Assembly (NCBI GenBank): GCA_945864585.1
Contig: CAMBCF010000052.1
Location: forward strand, 1-34,042
Direction: 5' to 3'
From: Bordetella parapertussis
GTDB lineage: Bacteria; Pseudomonadota; Gammaproteobacteria; Burkholderiales; SG8-41
Length of the DNA: 34,042 nucleotides
The notes beneath the pieces are model-generated. The model was not told the DNA's origin. It ran no database searches and saw only the letters and a program-made list of their open reading frames with translations. This document shows positions 30,709 to 34,042 of this stretch, one piece after another (position 1 is the first letter of the stretch; each line of letters starts with the position of its first letter). The position numbers and the translations under genes were made by a program.

Positions 30709-31911
30709 ATGAACAAACCCACCGACCTGAAAATCAGCGAAGACGCCCCCGAAGGCCTGATCAACGAAGCCTCGATGTCTGCCGCGCGCGATCTGATCGG
30801 AGCCAAGTTGCGTCCCGAGCAATACCTGCGCGACGCCAGCCTCGACGCCATCACCATATTTTCCAATGGCGTCGGCGATTTGAACCCGCTCTACCGCGAT
30901 CAGGAATATGCGCGCTGGACGCGCTTTGGCGGCCTCATTGCACACCCCTGCTTTCCGTGGACGCACCACTGGCCCGGCCGCTCATACTGGGGGCTGCCCG
31001 GCGTGCATGGCTTTGGCGTGGCTATCGATTGCGAATACATGCGCAACGTGCGCCCCGGTGATCGCATCAGCATCTGGAATCGCGTCATCGACGTGCAGGA
31101 AAAACAATCCAAATTCTCCGGCAAAATGGCGATGCAGTATCTCGAATCGACGTATATCAATCAGCGTGATGAAATCCTCTGCCGCGCGCTGGGTCTGACG
31201 GCGCGCCACGAGCGTAAAGCCTCGCGCGACAAGGGTAAATACAAAGAAGTGAAAACCCATGTCTACACGCCACGGGAGCGCGACCGCATCGATGAGATGG
31301 TATTGAGCGAAGTGGAACGCATTCAAGGCCAAAAAACCCGCCATTGGGAAGATGTCAAAATTGGCGACGCGATAGATGAAATCGCACGCGGTCCGCTGTC
31401 GGCCTCCGATACCATGGCTTTCGTCATTGCATCGGGCCGCGGCTCCGCGCACGGCGTGCTGTTGCGCCACGCCGCCAGACACCCCAACCACTACATTCGC
31501 AACAAGAAAACCGGCGGCGGCGTCGAATACACCGGCATAGGTCATCATCGCGAAGATTTCGCCAAGGATGTGGGCGTGCCCGGCATGTACGACTACCTGC
31601 CGCAACGCGCCTGCTGGTTCGCCACCGCCATCACCAACTGGATGGGCGATGATGCCGTGTTAAAGCGCCTGCGCATGGAAGCGCGTCTGTTTAACTGTCA
31701 GGGCGACACCACCTTCATCAGCGGCAAAGTGATCAAGAAGTATGTCAAAGACCGCTGCGCGCTGGTCGATATCGAAATGAAAGGCATCAACCAGCGCGGT
31801 GATCTATCGTCGCCCGGCTTCGCCACTGTGATGCTGGCGTCGAAGGATCCGACGACAAAAGTGCCTCTGAATGGCGCGGTGTGCGATCTGGAATTACCGA
31901 TGGTGCGATGA
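30709..31911 (+). CDS. Double hot-dog acyl-CoA hydratase-like protein (FAS1-type/MaoC fusion)
   Basis: A 400-residue protein with two hot-dog units. The first carries LDAITIFSNGVGDLNPLYRD (residues 46-64), matching the MaoC hydratase motif GDxNPxH with Tyr62 in place of His, then RFGGLIAHPCFPW and a central LRSG-like strand region GVAIDCEYMRNVRPGDRISI. The second begins near residue 215 (RHWEDVKIGDAIDEIARGPL) and includes SDTMAFVIASGRGSAHG and DYLPQRACWFATAITNWMGD. The size is that of fused acyl-CoA hydratases such as itaconyl- or mesaconyl-CoA hydratase-like proteins. AAGGAG lies ahead of the ATG. It would hydrate the CoA ester made by the ligase pair. Substrate is inference. Confidence 0.85.
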   Translation: MNKPTDLKISEDAPEGLINEASMSAARDLIGAKLRPEQYLRDASLDAITIFSNGVGDLNPLYRDQEYARWTRFGGLIAHPCFPWTHHWPGRSYWGLPGVHGFGVAIDCEYMRNVRPGDRISIWNRVIDVQEKQSKFSGKMAMQYLESTYINQRDEILCRALGLTARHERKASRDKGKYKEVKTHVYTPRERDRIDEMVLSEVERIQGQKTRHWEDVKIGDAIDEIARGPLSASDTMAFVIASGRGSAHGVLLRHAARHPNHYIRNKKTGGGVEYTGIGHHREDFAKDVGVPGMYDYLPQRACWFATAITNWMGDDAVLKRLRMEARLFNCQGDTTFISGKVIKKYVKDRCALVDIEMKGINQRGDLSSPGFATVMLASKDPTTKVPLNGAVCDLELPMVR

Positions 31912-31929
31912 CGAACGGGAGACGCCACC

Positions 31930-32511
31930 ATGCCCAGCACAATGTTCCTCGTCCTCGACATGATCAACGACCTGATCCACGAAGACGGCCCCAACGGCAA
32001 AAAGGGCTACGGCCCCATACTCGAACGGCGAAATATTATTAACAACACGGCCACGGCCATAGCCAAGGCGCGCGCAGCCGGCGTAAAAATCGGCTATGTG
32101 CGCGTGGGCTTTTCACCTGATTACCGCGAAGTCGCCAGCAACAGCGGCGTGTTCATGGGCGCAAAAAAAGCCGGCCTGTTTAAGCTCGGCGCCTGGGGCA
32201 CCAAGGTGCATCCCAAGCTCGCGCCCACGCCCGACGACTACGACATCATCAAGCACCGCGTGAGCCCCTTCTACGCAACGACACTGGAGCCGATACTCGG
32301 CGCCAATCAAATCACCAAGCTGGTGCTGTGCGGCGTATCCACCACCGGCGCGGTACTGTCCGCGGCCAAGGATGGCCATGATCGCGACTACGATATCGTG
32401 ATTCTCGACGATTGCAGCGCTGCCATCACCGATGAGCAACACCAGGCGACGCTGGAAATGGTGTCGCGCTTTGCGACAATTACCACCTCTGCGGATATCG
32501 TTTTCCCGTGA
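31930..32511 (+). CDS. Isochorismatase-fold protein lacking the usual catalytic cysteine
   Basis: A 193-residue isochorismatase-like hydrolase fold protein. The catalytic Asp10 (FLVLDMIND) and Lys108 (DDYDIIKHRVSPF) are in place. The segment LVLCGVSTTGAVLSAAKDGH aligns with the active-site loop GVxTxxCV, but the Cys position is Ala141; a cysteine elsewhere (Cys134) is earlier in the strand. Isochorismatase itself also works without the cysteine, while nicotinamidase and N-carbamoyl hydrolases need it. So it may be a vinyl-ether hydrolase or a binding protein rather than an amidase. It lies 18 bases after the hot-dog gene, and its stop overlaps the next gene start. Confidence 0.88.
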   Translation: MPSTMFLVLDMINDLIHEDGPNGKKGYGPILERRNIINNTATAIAKARAAGVKIGYVRVGFSPDYREVASNSGVFMGAKKAGLFKLGAWGTKVHPKLAPTPDDYDIIKHRVSPFYATTLEPILGANQITKLVLCGVSTTGAVLSAAKDGHDRDYDIVILDDCSAAITDEQHQATLEMVSRFATITTSADIVFP

Positions 32512-33482
32512 TGCAAGGCCGTGCCTTCGCCCTCGTTGCAGGATTGGCGCTCGTGCCGCTGCTTGCCACGGCACAGACGGAGAACTACCCGTCACGGCCC
32601 ATCCGTTTCATTGTGCCGCTGCCGCCCGGCGGCGGCGCAGATCTGGTGGCGCGTCTCGTTGCCGAACGCTTGTCCAAAAATCTGAATCAGCAGGTGCTGG
32701 TGGATAACCGCGCCGGCGGCGGCACCGTGATCGGCGCCGATCTCGCCGCGAAGTCCGCAGCGGACGGCTACACGTTATTGCTCGGCACTGCGACCACGCA
32801 CGCCATTAATTCCAGTCTGGTAAAGAAGCTGCCTTATGATCCGGTGCGCGATTTTGCACCGATATCGCTGGTGGCTGTGCTGCCGCAAATCATCGTTGCG
32901 CATCCCTCGCTGCCCGCGAACACGCTGCCCGAACTGATCGCGCTCGCGCGCAAGCGCCCCGGTGAAATTTTGTTTGCCTCCACCGGCAACGGCAGCGCTA
33001 ATCATCTGGGTGCGGAGATGTTGAAAAGCGTGGCCAGGCTCGATATGGTGCACGTGCCCTACAAGGGGGCGGGGCCGTCGATAATTGATCTGCTCGCAGG
33101 ACAAACGCAATTCATGTTCACCACCATTCCGCCCGCATTGCCCCACGTTAATAGCGGCCGCCTAAAAGCATTGTCTGTCGCACACTCCAAACGCTCGGCG
33201 TTGCTGCCGCAATTACCCACCACCGCGGAAGGCGGTGCGCCCGGCGTGGAAGCGAGTTCGTGGAACGGCGTGCTGGTGCGCGCAGGCGCAGCACCAGCCA
33301 TCATCACGCGGCTGCACACAGAATTATCCGCGATCATGATGCAGCCGGAACTGCGTGAACGCCTCGCCGCCGCCGGTGTGGAACCAATGATCAACACGCC
33401 CGAAGAATTCGCCAGGTACATCGCTTCAGAAACCGCGCGCTACGCCAAAGTAATTGCTGCTTCCGGCGCACGCATAGACTAA
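32511..33482 (+). CDS. Bug/TctC-family periplasmic receptor (third copy)
   Basis: A 323-residue secreted carboxylate receptor. The signal peptide is FALVAGLALVPLLATAQ, followed by YPSRPIRFIVPLPPGGGADL, QVLVDNRAGGGTVIGADLAA, GYTLLLGTATTHAINSSL, FASTGNGSANHLGAEML and VPYKGAGPSIIDLLAGQ. The ATG at 32511 overlaps the stop of the isochorismatase-like gene (TGATG); a GTG at 32508 is an alternative. Its stop codon TAA lies inside the AT-rich element D. As for the other two Bug proteins, no membrane subunits are nearby. It is closer in sequence to the one at 21184 than to the minus-strand copy. Confidence 0.93.
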   Translation: MQGRAFALVAGLALVPLLATAQTENYPSRPIRFIVPLPPGGGADLVARLVAERLSKNLNQQVLVDNRAGGGTVIGADLAAKSAADGYTLLLGTATTHAINSSLVKKLPYDPVRDFAPISLVAVLPQIIVAHPSLPANTLPELIALARKRPGEILFASTGNGSANHLGAEMLKSVARLDMVHVPYKGAGPSIIDLLAGQTQFMFTTIPPALPHVNSGRLKALSVAHSKRSALLPQLPTTAEGGAPGVEASSWNGVLVRAGAAPAIITRLHTELSAIMMQPELRERLAAAGVEPMINTPEEFARYIASETARYAKVIAASGARID

Positions 33483-33516
33483 CTATCTGTTTTTAAAAGA
33501 CTATTTATGACACATC
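33480..33516. repeat. AT-rich junction element, copy D, containing stop and start codons
   Basis: Core TAACTATCTGTTTTTAAAA then CTATTTATGACACATC. The stop of the Bug gene (33480-33482) and the ATG of the enoyl-CoA hydratase (33507) are both inside the element, so the whole junction is element sequence. No Shine-Dalgarno sequence is visible. Closest to copy C and to copy B at the right end (ACACATC). Confidence 0.65.
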
Positions 33517-34042
33517 AAACCCTGCACATAGAAAAATCCGCCACCGGCCTGCTGCAACTCACGCTTGATCGCCCCGACGTACGCAACGCGCTTAACACTC
33601 AAATGGGGATTGAGCTGCGCGAGATTTTTGCACCCCTGGCGTTTCACCCGCAGGACGTGCGCTGCGTGCTGATTACCGGTTCGGGCGACAAAGCGTTTTG
33701 CGCCGGCGGTGATCTCAAAGAACGCAACGGCATGAGTGACGAACAATGGCGCATGCAGCACGCGATCTTCGAGGAAGCCTACTACGCCATCATGAACTGC
33801 ACCGCGCCGGTGATCGCCGCAGTCAATGGCTCGGCATTCGGCGGCGGCTGCGAACTGGCGCTGGCGTGTGATTTCATTTATGCATCAACTACTGCGCGCT
33901 TTGCGCTGCCGGAAACCACGCTGGGCATATTGCCCGGCTGCGGCGGCACACAGAACCTGCCGCGCGCAGTGGGTGAACGGCGCGCCAAGGAATTGATCCT
34001 GATGGGCAAGGCGTTCACCGCGCAGGAAGGCTACGAATGGGG
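33507..34042 (+). CDS. Enoyl-CoA hydratase/isomerase family protein (C-terminus cut by window edge)
   Basis: The first 178 residues of a crotonase-family enzyme. It has LQLTLDRPDVRNALNT, the oxyanion-hole loop AFCAGGDLKER, AVNGSAFGGGCELALACDF with Glu116 and RFALPETTLGILPGCGGTQ with Glu136, so both catalytic glutamates for water addition are present. It is a different sequence from the hydratase at 12217 but the same family. The start is inside the AT-rich element and has no ribosome binding site. It follows the Bug receptor and would work after the ligase and in parallel or in series with the double hot-dog protein. About 80 more residues are expected beyond the window. Confidence 0.93.
   Translation, partial: MTHQTLHIEKSATGLLQLTLDRPDVRNALNTQMGIELREIFAPLAFHPQDVRCVLITGSGDKAFCAGGDLKERNGMSDEQWRMQHAIFEEAYYAIMNCTAPVIAAVNGSAFGGGCELALACDFIYASTTARFALPETTLGILPGCGGTQNLPRAVGERRAKELILMGKAFTAQEGYEW

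Overview
The window looks like a chromosomal catabolic region of a GC-rich betaproteobacterium, most likely Burkholderiales-like. The reasons are the family mix: three orphan Bug/TctC-type periplasmic receptors, paired acyl-CoA dehydrogenases, several family III CoA transferases, CitE-like lyases, an HpaI-type aldolase, and dispersed palindromes with a REP-associated transposase remnant. No rRNA, tRNA or CRISPR array was seen. This placement is inference; no marker gene is present.

Left part (1-7688, all minus strand): the end of a dipeptide/nickel-type ABC importer (ATPase cut by the window edge, two permeases), a 68-residue YHS-like protein, two adjacent acyl-CoA dehydrogenases and two adjacent family III CoA transferases. 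A divergent control region (7689-7971) with a good minus-strand promoter and an operator-like palindrome separates these from a plus-strand operon: an HMG-CoA-lyase-like enzyme, two small hot-dog hydratase proteins, a 90-residue unknown, an FAD flavoprotein, an enoyl-CoA hydratase and an MmgE/PrpD protein. Read together, the two arms suggest CoA activation, dehydrogenation, hydration and carbon-carbon cleavage of an unidentified branched carboxylic acid. Three of these steps are encoded by paralogue or hot-dog pairs.

Middle part (14647-20902, minus strand): a dienelactone hydrolase remnant, a sugar-phosphate isomerase-like TIM barrel, a carboxymuconolactone decarboxylase-like protein, TPP-dependent E1 beta and alpha subunits without E2/E3, an HpaI-type aldolase, a ModA-like binding protein and a Bug receptor.

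Right part (21016-34042, plus strand): a glyoxalase-fold N-terminal stub fused in frame to a Bug receptor, three consecutive CitE-like lyase genes with diverging active sites, a TPR protein, tandem GNAT acetyltransferases, a decayed REP-associated transposase element that replaced the end of the second GNAT gene and cut a hydroxyacid dehydrogenase gene, SucC/SucD-like ligase subunits, a double hot-dog hydratase, an isochorismatase-fold protein without the usual cysteine, a third Bug receptor and a partial enoyl-CoA hydratase. Ligase, hydratase and CitE lyase together resemble the logic of C5-dicarboxylate (itaconate-type) breakdown.

The most unusual structure not explained by the genes is a roughly 35-bp AT-rich element present four times (15841, 19050, 25980, 33480), always in the same window orientation and always at a gene junction. 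In two copies it supplies the start codon of the next gene with no visible Shine-Dalgarno sequence. The region also holds four broken or chimeric genes, which indicates repeated recent rearrangement.
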